A stretch of DNA of 64,000 nt, from the NCBI GenBank assembly GCA_928212115.1, contig CAKMRJ010005523.1, forward strand, positions 148,473,292 to 148,537,291. The letters are read 5' to 3'. The position numbers and the translations under genes are program-made. The DNA comes from Lactuca virosa. Its lineage: Eukaryota > Streptophyta > Magnoliopsida > Asterales > Asteraceae. This document shows, piece by piece, positions 46,680 through 58,145 of this stretch (the stretch's first letter is position 1; each line of letters starts with the position of its first letter). Below the pieces are notes generated by a model. It worked only from the letters and a program-made list of their open reading frames with translations. It made no database searches and was not told where the DNA came from.

Positions 46680-47196
46680 TGTAATATCCATAAAATTCAT
46701 GAAAATTTTAAACTTTTAAAGCCAACCCACAAATCATCATTGTTTACAATTTAGTTTCAAAAACATGTTTAATATCAGAGTTTTCCCAAAATCATAAGTC
46801 AAAACACGAGGAGGTGCACGATCACGCATTTTCCTTCCCGCGATCATCTGAGGTACCTGAAGCATAACCCAAAACTGTAAGCCCTAAGCTTAATGAGTTT
46901 TTCCCCAAAATACCAACACATCACATAATCATAATAACAACAATAAACAACATGCATACAGAGCCTTCAGTATGACTGGAACGCCCCACCGGCCTGCAGT
47001 CTACCTGGTACGCTCACAGAACCTACATCATGACTGGTACGCCACACCGGGCGTTCAGCCTATTTGGACCGGTCTTCGGGCCTTCGGACTGACTGGCATG
47101 CCCCACTGGCCTTCAGTATATTTGGGATGCCCTTGGTCTGTTGACATTCAACACAAAGCAAGACCGCCTCAACCCAACCACACATACACTGTGTCG

Positions 47197-47268
<72 letters not shown>

Positions 47269-48573
47269 CAAGCATACAAATAACCAACCAGTAAACAAAC
47301 AGACAGATCTTACGGATCACTAAGCATAGCATCATCCTATCTACCAGGATACAGATCGAACAGATCACTACAGTACACAATCATACGATAAACCAGGATA
47401 ATAATCCAAAAGGTCGGCCTTGGTGCCTTCGACCTGTAAGTATAGTGAGGAAAACTCACCTCGCAAGCTGAATAGAACTGATAAGGTCCAACTCCGAGTC
47501 TCAGTTCTCTAACCGATACCTAATTCCATCAAATGACCAATTCCATCAAAATCCTAAAATACCCTCAAGGTCAAACTTGGTCAAAGTCAAAGTCCACTGC
47601 TCAAACTCACTAAGCCAAATGAGTCAACCTAGACGAGTCAAATCAACTGAGTCACTCACAAAGTTGACCCATGGGAGTACGCTTAGCGTACGCGAAGCCT
47701 CACATTGACCACCATCGAGGTGGTGGACCGAGTACGCAGGGCGTAACCTCGCAACCCCAAATCTTCATTAAGTGCTTAATGGCTTAAGCACTCAAGCTCA
47801 TATTTCAGATCCATGACTAAAACAAACCCTAGAGTCATAATATTTCCAATTTTATGACTTTACATACCTAATAAGAGCTTAACACAAGGTCTTAATCCAT
47901 TAAGACCGCTTACAAGATGCATGGAGAAAAACTAACCAAAAGGACTTCATTTTTATGGCTAAGGACCCTTCCTAGGTTCTGAAAGGACAACTCAAAACGT
48001 CCAGAACATGCCATGCTCAAGATGATACTTTTGGGACCAAAAGGTGACATAAAACCCCCATAACTAGATCTACAAGATTAAGAGACAAAGTTGCAAGCTT
48101 TATACCTTAGAAGGCTTGCAAATGAAAGATAAATCCCAGATCTAAGGTGCTTCTTTCTCCAAGTTGAGCTTGATCTTCTTCCTTCCTCTTTAAATCACAC
48201 AAACACACCCTTTAATGCTTGAAATGTCCTCACAATGTGCTTCTAGGGTTTCAAATCACGAAGAGAGGGTAGAGGCTGGTTAGATGAAGAGAAATGAGGC
48301 CATAAAGATGCTTAAATACCACCCAAACCCTAAAAATTATGGTTTCCATCTTTCTTTAGTACACCCCGCGTACATGAGTGTACGTCCAACATACTAGGGC
48401 GTGCCCTAGTACGCTCAACGTACACACATGTATGCTTAGCGTACTCCTCCTGCCCAAATTACAAGAATGTCACTGGGGTTTCAAGGCACATTCTCTTGGA
48501 CTTAGGGACCAAAATGTCATATACTAAACTTAAAGGGATAAATTTAGAAATACCTGAACATCAGGTTGTTACA
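46680..48573 (-). repeat. 5' LTR of gypsy element D
   Basis: The plus strand runs TGTAATATCC to CAGGTTGTTACA. On the minus strand TATTTAAG is at about 48311-48318. Palindromes GTACGC-N3-GCGTAC-like lie upstream at 48359, 48380, 48409 and 48430, with two more, isolated, at 47677 and 47732. An R-region array of 'GACTGG.ACGCCCCACCGG' type lies at 46970-47120. Closest relative in the window is C. Confidence 0.87.
47197..47262. repeat. (CA)n(TA)n microsatellite in LTR D
   Basis: About eight CA units pass into about 25 TA units. Frames through it are artefacts. Confidence 0.96.
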
Positions 48574-48660
48574 TGTTGGGGAGAGGCCGGGCATCTGGTC
48601 ACGTGAGTACTAAAGTAGTGCTCAAGACCACAGAGATGATTCAGCAGGTGCGTAACATAT
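48574..48660 (+). pseudogene. Gypsy integrase scrap
   Basis: About 85 bp reading VVLKTTEMIQQV in one frame, close to the integrase segment VILQTTEKIQQIRQ of element H and IIRETAEKIVQI of G. Preceded by GERPGIW in another frame. It is the site into which D was inserted. Short, so the call is tentative. Confidence 0.45.
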
Positions 48661-49334
48661 TGCGCGTCACGAAAATATAACATTAAACACATAATAATCA
48701 TAATTGTTTTTTATTTATAACACAATATTATATTTTTTATTTTTACAACTGAATATTAGATCAAAATCTTGTCAAACATCAAATTTGACTTGTACTTAAA
48801 AGTGGATAATTAAATGAGAATATTTTTAGTAGAATATTTTAAATAGATGATACAAATATTTAATTATTAAAAGCATACGAAGAAGGCTTTTACATTTAAG
48901 AAAATTCTTTATAATAGCTTTTGTAAAATGACAAATTTGATTAGCATTATAAGACGTGCAGCAGTGATAATCCCGTTGGCGAAGAATTCATATTTTTTTG
49001 GAAAATCTCCAGAAAAGTTTTAAAATTTTAGTCTAATTTATGAAAAAATCTCAAACTAAATTTTGTTTACAGAAAAGCATACAATACCGGTTAAAACTTC
49101 GAAAAAACCTTTTTCGGCCGGTTTCATAGATTTTGCCGGTATTCTGTTCTTTTTCGTTAGTTTGCTCAAAATTTTGGGATGAACCAAAATATTTGGACTT
49201 TTTTGAAAATTATCATGAAATTAAAGGATATTATTATTAACAAATCATTTATAAACATAAAAAATATTTTTATTATAAAAAAAGAAAATATATTTGTTGC
49301 TAATTTCTATGAATAAATTGATGGTGTAAATTCT
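48661..49334. other. AT-rich intergenic sequence
   Basis: No ORF or repeat that I can name. It marks the change from nested retrotransposons to low-copy-looking sequence. Confidence 0.6.
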
Positions 49335-49337
49335 TAA

Positions 49338-49644
49338 GGCCATGAGGTATGGTTACGTGTTTAAGGGCTGACACATCATCTCAATAACTACTTCACCACA
49401 TGTTTACTAAGAATGGGGGAGGTATTCACTAGTGAATAACTAGTGAACAAAGAGAGAGAGAGAAAGAGAAAAGCAAGAGAGAGATAGAGAAAAGTCTGGG
49501 TAAATGAAATTTTATTGGTTGTAACCACCCGTGAACCATGTCACTCCGCGTCACATTCACCAGGGAGGGGGGCGGTGTTCACGCATAAATACCCCCCTCC
49601 ACGTCACCCTTTACGTGTCAAAAAAGCTTCCATACCCGGTGGCC
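49338..49644. mobile_element. PIF/Harbinger-type (Tourist-like) MITE
   Basis: Ends GGCCATGAGGTATGG and, at the right, CCATACCCGGTGGCC, an inverted repeat with 12 of 15 matches. TAA flanks both sides (49335-49337 and 49645-49647), the target duplication of PIF/Harbinger elements. Length 307 bp, no coding capacity, GA-rich centre. Confidence 0.75.
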
Positions 49645-49647
49645 TAA

Positions 49648-50943
49648 TTGGCGAGTCAAGTTTCCACAAATGACGATGATTTTGTAATCTCAATTTACAA
49701 TGATTACTTCAAAAATTTGCATTTTATTCTTTAAAAAACATAGTCCTAATTTATGTTAGAAATGTGTTTTTTAAATAATATTGGTTAGTTTTTTTTTTCT
49801 TTTGTTTCTTTAACATCAAAGATTAGATTTTGTTTTTGTGCGTAATTGATTACATATTTATTTATGTTAAAAAAAAAAATAGACAAACTGGACCAACCGG
49901 TTTTAGTTACCCATGAAAAACAAGTTTCGTGACATGGGCTTATACATGATAATGTATTAACGATAGTTGAAGGAGCAAAAATGACAAAAGAATACCACAG
50001 GGACCAAATAAGTTCATTTACAAATTAAAGAGATAAAAGATGTCCTTTATTTTCATTGACTTCCTTTCCCTAAACTCGTTTTGCTTGCATTTATTGCCAT
50101 TGTGACTCGTTTTCCTTGCCCTAATTGCTTGTTGTGATATGTCAACTGTTTGCTCCTTTTTTCCATCTAAACCAGGAAGAAAGTCTAAATAAAATCGCAC
50201 ATGGGATACGTTTGTTAATAATAGCCGTTAAAAAGAATATGATAGCCAGAAGCTGTAAATAATAATTTTTATTCAGTAAAATATTTGCATGTTTCTGAAA
50301 TATATAAAATGATATATAAATATATGAACTAGAAGCTCTCAAAAGTTAGCATATGTTTGCTAATGACATTTTGAGAACTTTTAGTTTCAAGGAGAAAAAA
50401 ACTAATTAGAGAAAAAACTCCGCCCTCTGGTATCGGCTTTTGTCTTTTTTATTTTAAATAAAAAACTTATAATCCAAAAATTACTTTATAATCCAAAAAT
50501 TACTTTAAGTAATTATTATTATAAGCTTTTAACTTTTGATTTTTATGTAATTTATATATTTAAAAGCTATAAGTTACTTTTCAAAAACATTTGTTCACAA
50601 ACAAAAATTATAAGTTTTAACTCTGAAGTACTAGTTAGTTTTATCAAATAAGTCTTCAAATGTTTTGCTTAAAATAATTTTTTTTTTAAATTTTACATTC
50701 AAAATAAAATTTTCTTTAATTCGAACTATTTTCTTAAAAACTAAAAGTTTTTAACACTTGTTACGAAACTTATCTATAGTTTTATAACAAGTTGTATAAT
50801 TATAATATATTTTTATCTTTGACAAAAATGTATTTTCAAAGCTAACGTAGTAGATCCATATGTTATTTAAATATATTCTTTTAAACAAATTGAACTTATT
50901 GCGAAAAAAGGGTTTCAAATTTTTTTTAATACAATAATCTTTA
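49648..50943. other. AT-rich intergenic sequence
   Basis: No credible gene. A short direct duplication CTTTATAATCCAAAAATTA occurs near 50465-50505. Several poly-T/A runs. Confidence 0.6.
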
Positions 50944-50952
50944 TAACTTTAT

Positions 50953-51143
50953 GAATAAATTACAAGAATGGTCCTTAAGGTTTTGTTTTTTCCCTAAAGT
51001 ACTCCCTACGAAATTTTGTTCCCTCAGATGGTACCTACGGAGCAAACATTGCACACAAAAGGCTCCTGTGACTAACTTTGTTAACAGATTCTGTTAAGTT
51101 TTGTTAAATGACAAAAATACCCTTTGTTTTATGCACATAGATG

Positions 51144-51181
<38 letters not shown>

Positions 51182-52005
51182 ACACAAAGCCCTAGTCTTG
51201 ACTTGAAATAACCACCGGAGAACAAAAAACAAACATCCTTCAAGCTCACGAGTTTCCGCCACGGAGAAGACGAACCGCCGTCATGAAACCCTAACGCAAC
51301 AGTGAAAACTCTTAAAGGAAAATCCATCACTCTCTCCTCCGCCATCTTCCCCAAATCGTTGGTCTTGTTTGGGTTCGACAACACCAGAGTTCAGGTTCGA
51401 GTTTGTAGTGCATGTGGCTAGAGTAAAACTTCGATCTCCGTCTATGGCTCGAGTTTGCAGCGCCTCCGCCTCTGTAAACCTTGGTAGTGGTGATACAAAA
51501 CTCTCAAATAAGATGGCTTTAGGGAGCAAGGGATGAAACAATGAGTTGCAGGTTTCATGGGGTTTCTGCAAGGTGGTCCGACGAGCATTGACAGGACGAC
51601 GGTGTGGATTGGAGGCAACGACCTTCTTCCATCTGCAACTAAACACACACACACACACACTAAAACCACACACATCGTCCACATGATTAACAAAAGCGCT
51701 CACCCCCAAAAATCATAGTTAGGGTTTCCAAAACAACAACAACAAGAGGTGGTACGGTGGTGGTTTAGCAAATCGCGAGGAGGGGAGCCGACGGAAGGCT
51801 GTCGTCGACATCTTCTTTCTTTTTTATGGTCCAATCGGCAACAAACACGAATGGGGAAAGAAGAGCCCATTAATCGTCGAGGAAAGCAGTGAGGGTCACC
51901 GATGGTACCGCTGATCGGAGTGGGAAGTGGAACAGGTGGTAGGAAGGAGGTTAGATCGGAGGCAACAACCTTCTTCAATCTGATTCGTTTTTCCAGCAAG
52001 CAAAT

Positions 52006-52046
<41 letters not shown>

Positions 52047-52286
52047 TGGGCCACACCTTTTTTTAAATTTTAAATTAACAAAATATTAAAAATGAATAAA
52101 TAAATAAAAACAAATGGCATTTTCGTCTTTTCACACATACTTAACAGAATCTGTTAAGAAAGTTAGTCATAAGGATCATTTGTGCGCAATGTTTGTTCCA
52201 TAGGTACCATCTAAGGGAAAAAAGTTTCCTAAGGACTACTTTTGGGAAAAAAGCAAAACCTTAACGACCATTGGTGTAATTTGTTC
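50953..52286. mobile_element. Mutator-like element (non-autonomous), 9-bp target duplication
   Basis: Terminal inverted repeats of roughly 160 bp: left GAATAAATTACAAGAATGG, right (reversed) GAACAAATTACACCAATGG. TAACTTTAT occurs at 50944-50952 and 52287-52295, a perfect 9-bp target duplication typical of Mutator-like elements. No transposase is visible. The interior has CT and GA microsatellites and a short duplicated segment (GGAGGCAACGACCTTCTTCC at 51609; a near copy at 51957). It may have captured host sequence, but I cannot name a source gene. Confidence 0.88.
51147..51180. repeat. (CT)n microsatellite in the Mutator-like element
   Basis: About 16 CT units. A matching (GA)n tract lies at 52007-52042, near the other inverted repeat. 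Confidence 0.95.
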
Positions 52287-52295
52287 TAACTTTAT

Positions 52296-52739
52296 TGTTT
52301 GATTTTGAATAAAAGAGGTAGCCAAGGTAGACATAGGACTTGATGTTTCCGACAAATTAGAGAGTTCACATTCAATTTTACTAATAAATTCTGATAATCT
52401 GATATGGGCCCTTTAAAGATATCGGTCCAAAAGTCAAACGGTTCATCCATGCTATAAAGACATTTAATTAACGGAATTGCAATGTCTACATTTTTCATCA
52501 TCTTTGGCTAAATTTATTATTTTATAAATACATACCTTTGAAACAAGAGTTGAAAAGAAAACCGGCATAAAAAAATCAACAAAGCGACAAAATCACATTT
52601 ATGAAAATTTCGATACCTACCTAAGAAAAAATGCTAAATAGTTGAAATGGAGCATAAAGTGTTGTCGACTTTATGGTTCTTCAAAACAGAAAATAAAATG
52701 AAGGTGAATCCTTTGAAAACACATGTGTTGGATTAGTCT
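52296..52739. other. AT-rich spacer
   Basis: Nothing recognised between the Mutator-like and the PIF/Harbinger element. Confidence 0.6.
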
Positions 52740-53137
52740 TAAGGCCGGAAGGAGTGGTGTCACACTTTCTCATGAAACCGCAGTGCCACGTAGACGTCAC
52801 GTCACCATTTACCACAAAAGTGTGGTTTCATACCACACACAAGGAGTGGTGCCACACTTTGGTTTTTTTTTTAATTAAATAAAAACTATATTTTTAGTAA
52901 AAACCATTCATTTCGTTACTTCAAAATAAAAATAATATTACATTCCATTTCCTAAATAAAAATCCTACAAACTTCAAAAACAAAAAACAAAAAAAAACAC
53001 ACACACACTAGAAATTTTATACCTATAAACTTAAAAAAACATATATTAAACGATTAAAAATAAACACACTACATGAAGTCGTCCTTCGAGAACTTGTCTT
53101 CCGGGTCATCCTCCGGATCCAAATTGAGGTTAATGTG

Positions 53138-53385
53138 TTAAATCTCGTAAATGTGTTTCACCAAGTCCATATGAAGATTGTGAAATGTTTCATTGCAACG
53201 AACATCTGCTCTCTTTTCAATGTACTCGTCACCCCCAATTTCTATTGCTTGTGTCGCGGGAATGATTTCCTCTTCATAATACTCACATATCGCTCTTCCT
53301 TCATTTTCGATATTCATATTATGCAGTATTATACATACATACATGACTTCAGGCATTTTTTCCTCGCTTAAAAAAATTGTTGGTT
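53138..53385 (-). pseudogene. PIF/Harbinger transposase, C-terminal part
   Basis: Reads EVMYVCIILHNMNIENEGRA and on to a normal stop at 53138. LHNM-I-E-x-E is the conserved end of HARBI1-like nucleases. It joins directly to the part ending KKRWFILKKP on the far side of H. Confidence 0.85.
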
Positions 53386-54909
53386 TGTAACACCCATAAA
53401 ATTTAAGTCAATTTAAAACTTTTTCAAACACTTAAAACCGTTAAGTTATTACAATTTGTTTTCAAAATAATTCCATATTAGAGTATCCCAGAAACAAAGT
53501 CATAAAATGTGAGGAGTTGTACGATCACGCCTTTGCCTTGTCGCGATCCCCGAGAGCTTAGTGAGTTCCCCCAAAATACCCATACCCACAATAACACACA
53601 TATAATAATAAACAACATACGATGGGTCCAGTCAACCATCGGGTTGGAATACCTCAGGCCCTCAACCATCCGGTTGGAATGCCAACATACTATGGGTCCA
53701 ATCATCCTCGGGATGGAATACCCCAGGCCCACAACCAACAGGTTGGAATGCCCAGGTCTATTGGCTTTCGCACAAAGCAGATAAGCCTCAACCGCCAAAC
53801 AAACATGTGCACATATAACAGATAATCACATAATAGTCTACAGACAAACAAACTGATCTAACGGATCATATCACATAACACACAATACCATCCTATCTAC
53901 CGGGATACCGATCTAACAGATCATACTAGCATAACATATCCAGATAACCATCCAAAGGGCCGGCCTTGGTGCCTTAGACCCTTGAGTATAGTGAGGATAA
54001 CTCACCTCTCAACTGTCGAATCGAAGTAATATGCTCAAACTATCGGATCACCGCCACAAACTCCACCACCTATATTTACCATAGAACCATATTCGTAAAT
54101 TTCCAATTTCCTAAAATTCCCCAGAAGTCAATTAGTCAACCCTTGGTCAAAGTCAAAGTCAACGGTCAATGTTAACAGTCCATGTTGACCCGACTCGTCG
54201 ATTACAGTTCACTGACTCGTCGAGTCCTTCCAGAACTCGAGTAGTCGTGAAATCCCTCATTGACTCGTCGAGTTTCCTTGTAAGTCACCGAGTTCATGCG
54301 TGTCCAAATGTCGGGAAAACCCTAATTGACTCGCCGAGTTACCCCACTGACTCGCCGAGTCCATGAAGAAGTCCTTGCAAGACAATCTTCATCGGACTCG
54401 TCGAGTTGGCCATGAAACTCGCCGAGTCCCTTCAGTCCTTTCTTCATTTAGATGCTTTTTAAGCCATTCTAAGGCTCCACATCGCAGATCAAGCTTCCCA
54501 AGGCATGTTTATCACGCAAAGTTGCAAACTTTACGTGCATGAAAGGCTCTAAAGACTTAGAATATAAAATCAAAGCTTGAAATGGGGTTTAACACATAAG
54601 GAAAGGTTTACTCTTGCTAAAGCTGGAAACTTTATGGACTTAGAGAGCCATAAGGGTTCAGATCTGAAGTTGCAACTTCAGATCTTAGCTCATACCCAAG
54701 AATGGCTTCCTAACATGCTAGAAAAGCCCTAATCTTTAACCAAATGTGATCTAGAAAGAAATAAGGTCAAAGTAACGACTTGATACCTTCAAATGATGCT
54801 ACACTAAGGTAGAATTCAGATCCACACACGTTCTTTGCTTCAAGCTACTTGATCTTCAAGCTCCTCTCACTAAGATCCACCTTCCAAAGTTGAGAGTCGG
54901 GGCGTTACA
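53386..54909 (-). repeat. 3' LTR of element H
   Basis: The plus strand runs TGTAACACCC to CGGGGCGTTACA. On the minus strand it is preceded by the polypurine tract AAGTGGGGGAGAAT. Palindromes of form ACTCG-N-CGAGT start at 54193/54215, 54263/54283 (variant), 54329/54350 and 54396/54417. At 53620-53755 it carries the inverted ATTCCAACC..GG module seen in C. Confidence 0.9.
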
Positions 54910-54926
54910 ATTCTCCCCCACTTGAA

Positions 54927-55352
54927 CTAGACTTCGTCCTCGAAGTCCGCTGCGGTGAACAACTCCGGATAGTGCTCCCGCATCTCCGCCTCCGGCTCCC
55001 ACGTCCACTCGGACCCTCTTCGGTGCTCCCACTGTACCTTCACCAAAGGTATCTCCTTGTTCCGCTGAACCTTCACCTTCCTTTCCATAATGGCCACAGG
55101 CCTCTCCACATAATTCAGGCGCTCATCGACCTGAATGTCATCCAATGATACTACCGCCTCCTCATCCAGAATGCACTTCCGCAATTGCAAAACGTGAAAA
55201 GTGTTGTGGATCTGACTGAGCTCCTCATGAAGCTCTAGTCTGTAAGCTACCTTGCCAACCCTGGCAATGATCCTGAATGGCCCAATATATCGAGGACCCA
55301 ATTTCCCCCTTTTCTTGAAGCGGATCACGCCCTTCCAGGAGTACCATGTCAC
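54927..55352 (-). pseudogene. Integrase C-terminus and chromodomain-like tail of H
   Basis: Reads KGVIRFKKRGKLGPRYIGPF, then GKVAYRLELHEELSQIHNTF, HVLQLRKCI, and VKVQWEHRRGSEWTWEPEAE, ending LFTAADFEDEV. A frame change near 55340 separates it from the upstream SYADRRQSELEFQVGDMVLL piece. The final codons are the same as the end of element C. Confidence 0.85.
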
Positions 55353-56222
55353 CGACCTGGAACTCTAACTCAGATTGGCGTCTATCGGCGTAACTCTTCT
55401 GCCGATTCTGAGCGGTCTGCAGTCGCTGCCTAATCTGCTGAATCTTCTCGGTAGTCTGCAAGATTACCTCCGTCCATCCCATCACCCTATGTCCGACCTC
55501 ACCCTAACAAACTAGGGTGCGACATCTCCGCCCATACAACAGCTCGAAAGGTGGGGAGCCAATGTTGGAATGATAGCTGTTGTTGTAGGCGAACTCTGCA
55601 AGGGGTGGGTGGGAATCCCAGCTCCCACTGAAGTCAATGACACACGCCATCAGCATGTCCTCGAGGGTCTGAATGGTCCGGTTGCTCTGACCGTCAGTCT
55701 GCGGATGATATGTTGTGCTAAAATGCATCCGCGTGCCCAGTTCCTCATGGAACTTCTGCCAGAATCAGGAGGTAAATCTAACATCTCGTCAGAAACAATG
55801 GAGACCGGAACCCCGTGGCGAGCGACGATCTCGCAGACATACACGTCGACCAACTTCTCGGATGATGAACTCTCTCGTATAGCCAAGAAATGGGAACTCT
55901 TGGTCAATCGATCCACGATGACCCATATAGCATCAAAGCCCTTCGCCGTCCTCGGCAGCTTGGTAATGAATTCCATCGTGATCTGTTCCCATTTCCGCAT
56001 GGGAATCTCCAGGGGCTGCAGTGTACCATGCGGCCTCTGATGCTTGGCCTTGACCATCCTACATGTCAAGCACCTCTCGATGTACCAAGCGATTTCTCGC
56101 TTCATGCACGGCCACCAGTAACTCAAACTCAAGTCCCGGTACATCTTGGTGGCCCCCGGGTGAATAGAAAAGTGAGACTTGTGAGCCTCCTCCATAACTG
56201 TCTGTCTGGCCCCACCAGACAT
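55353..56222 (-). pseudogene. Zinc finger and integrase core of H
   Basis: The H2C2 finger is HPGATKMYRDLSLSYWWP ... CLTCRMVK. The first catalytic block is ITMEFITKLPRTAKG: glutamate replaces the usual aspartate. The frame shifts near VSIVSDEM just at the second aspartate. The third block DGQSNRTIQTLEDM lies in another frame (55504-55728), where AEFAYNNSYHSNIGSPPFEL also occurs. Clearly dead. Confidence 0.85.
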
Positions 56223-56228
56223 CGGAAC

Positions 56229-56480
56229 CTATACCCGACCACATCGGGTCAACAATCCCCGACTATCCTGCACAAACCGGGTGTTCTCGCCCCTGATCCT
56301 CTCCAGTTTCCAGTTCTCCGGTCGCATGCCCTCAACCTGAGCATCTATGATCAAACTCACAAGCGGAGAATCCACCGCTATCCTCATACATACCGCTGGG
56401 GTGGAAGACCCAACTGACTGGCGGCTCAGAGCGTCCGCCACCACATTCGCTTTACCGAGGTGGTAAATGATCTCGCAATC
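56229..56480 (-). pseudogene. RNase H tail of H at the deletion junction
   Basis: Begins DCEIIYHLGKANVVADALSR, the end of gypsy RNase H. Upstream codons are not RNase H but LTR sequence, because the deletion joined the partial 5' LTR straight to this point. Confidence 0.8.
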
Positions 56481-57143
56481 GTGAAATCCCTCATTGACTC
56501 GTTGAGTTTCCCTGTAACTCGTCGAGTTCATGCGTGTCCAAATGTCGGGAAACCCCTAATTGACTTGCCGAGTTACCCCACTGACTCGCCGAGTCCATGC
56601 AGAAGTCCTTGCACGACAATCTTCATCGGAATCGCCGAGTTGGCCATGCAACTCGTCGAGTCCCTTCAGTCCTTTCTTTATTCATATGCTTTTTAAGCCA
56701 TTCTAAGGCTACATATCACAGATCAAGCTTCCTAAGGCATGTTTATCACGTAAAGTTGCAAACTTTACGTGCATGCAAGGCTCTAAAGACTTAGAATATC
56801 AAATCAAAGCTTGAAATCGGGTTTAACACATAAGGAAAGGTTCACTCTTGCTAAAGCTGGAAACTTTATGGACTTAGAGACCCAGAAGGGTTCAGATCTG
56901 AAGTTGCAACTTCAGATCTTAGCTCATACCCAAGAATGGCTTCCTAACATGATAGAAAATCCCTAATCTTTAACCAAATGAGATCTAGAAAGAAATAAGG
57001 TCAAAGTAATGACTTGATACCTTCAAATGATGCTACACTAAGGTAGGCTTCAAATCCACACACGTTCTTTGCTTCAAGCTACTTGATCTTCAAGCTCCTC
57101 TCACTAAGATTCACCTTCCAAAGCTGAGAGTCGGGGCGTTACA
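56480..57143 (-). repeat. Partial 5' LTR of element H
   Basis: Parallels 54247-54909 (GTGAAATCCCTCATTGACTCG to GGGGCGTTACA). The 53386-54246 equivalent is absent. Palindromes at 56497 and 56517 and two later pairs are retained. Confidence 0.88.
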
Positions 57144-58145
57144 GGTTTTTTCAATATAAACCAACGTTTCTTTAGATCTCCAAAAGCCCGCTCGACATCC
57201 TTCCTAGCTCTCTCTTGAGCTTTCTTGAATTTTTTCCGACGAGTATCATTCGGACACGTAAACGATTTAACAAAAATTGCATACTCATGATAGATCCCAT
57301 CAACTAGATAATAACCATATTTATATGGTGTTCCACGCAATTGGAAAGAAGAATCCAGTGCAGATCCGCCGTATATGTTGTTAAATATAGGTGAACGATT
57401 AAGAACGTTAATGTCGTTAAGGGATCCAGGAGAATCAAAAAAAGCATGTCAAATCCACTAATCCTGTGATGCCACCGCTTCAAGTATGACCGCTGGATGC
57501 CCATGATCACCTCGGTAAATTGACCATGGTGTGAGGCAGGGCAATTTTCCCATGCCCAATGTAGACAATCTAAACTTCCTAACATTTCAAGGAAGTCATG
57601 TACGCTAGCATGATGAGATTGCAATTTCATGATGTCATTGCGTGTAGGTTTACGTAAATATTTTGGACCATAAAACTGAATAATAGTTTTACAAAAATAG
57701 TGTAGACTATCTCGTACGGTCCTAGATGACATCCTAAAACTCTCGTCCAACACATCAGGAGAGATGTCATATGCTAATTGACGAAGTGCAGTTGTACATT
57801 TTTGTAAAGGGGTGAAACCGGGTGTACCTCTAGAATCGGGCCGTTGCTTGAAAAAATCACACTCCCTCGTTAGATCTTCGACTATACGTCCGTACAATGG
57901 TTGAACATTCTGAAGCGCCTTCTAAAGTAGTATCCTTGAAACGTGGCATTTTCTTGAAAGTAGTCTTGTATCAGATGTTGGTTTGCATCTTCACGATTTC
58001 TACAAATAAATCTTTGGGTTCTCTGTTCAGCACTGTCGGATGCCCTACTGCATGCCGCTTCATACGTTTGTTCCGCAAATTTAGCAACAGCGACAAAAAC
58101 ATCGAACATAACATCAAATTCTTCAGAAGAATCGGACGAATACAT
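57144..58145 (-). pseudogene. PIF/Harbinger transposase, N-terminal and central part
   Basis: The start MYSSDSSEEFDVMFDVFVAV leads to RNREDANQHLIQDYF and FRRRFRM, the usual opening. After a frame change near 57890 it continues PGFTPLQKCTTALRQLAYDI, YLRKPTRNDIMKL and the first catalytic aspartate in LGSLDCLHWAWENCP. A run of seven T (about 57438-57445) adds one base and shifts the frame. Beyond it the second aspartate is seen in LNDINVLNRSPIF, then GTPYKYGYYLVDGIYHEYA, and the acidic third residue in VERAFGDLKKRW. It stops at element H. Two frameshifts make it non-functional. Confidence 0.88.

Larger units (their letters stand above)
53386..57143 (-). mobile_element. Ty3/gypsy chromovirus H, internally deleted
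   Basis: A full 3' LTR (53386-54909), the integrase/chromodomain half of pol, a piece of RNase H, and a partial 5' LTR (about 56480-57143). The rest of the 5' LTR, primer site, gag, protease and RT are missing. The direct GGTT flanking both ends (53382-53385 and 57144-57147) fits a shortened target duplication. H is inserted in the PIF/Harbinger transposase. Confidence 0.88.

Noticed and set aside
53478..53825. Frames on both strands in LTR H with 'GVGIPQALNH' peptides
   Set aside because: They are the same repeat module as in LTR C, inverted; non-coding.
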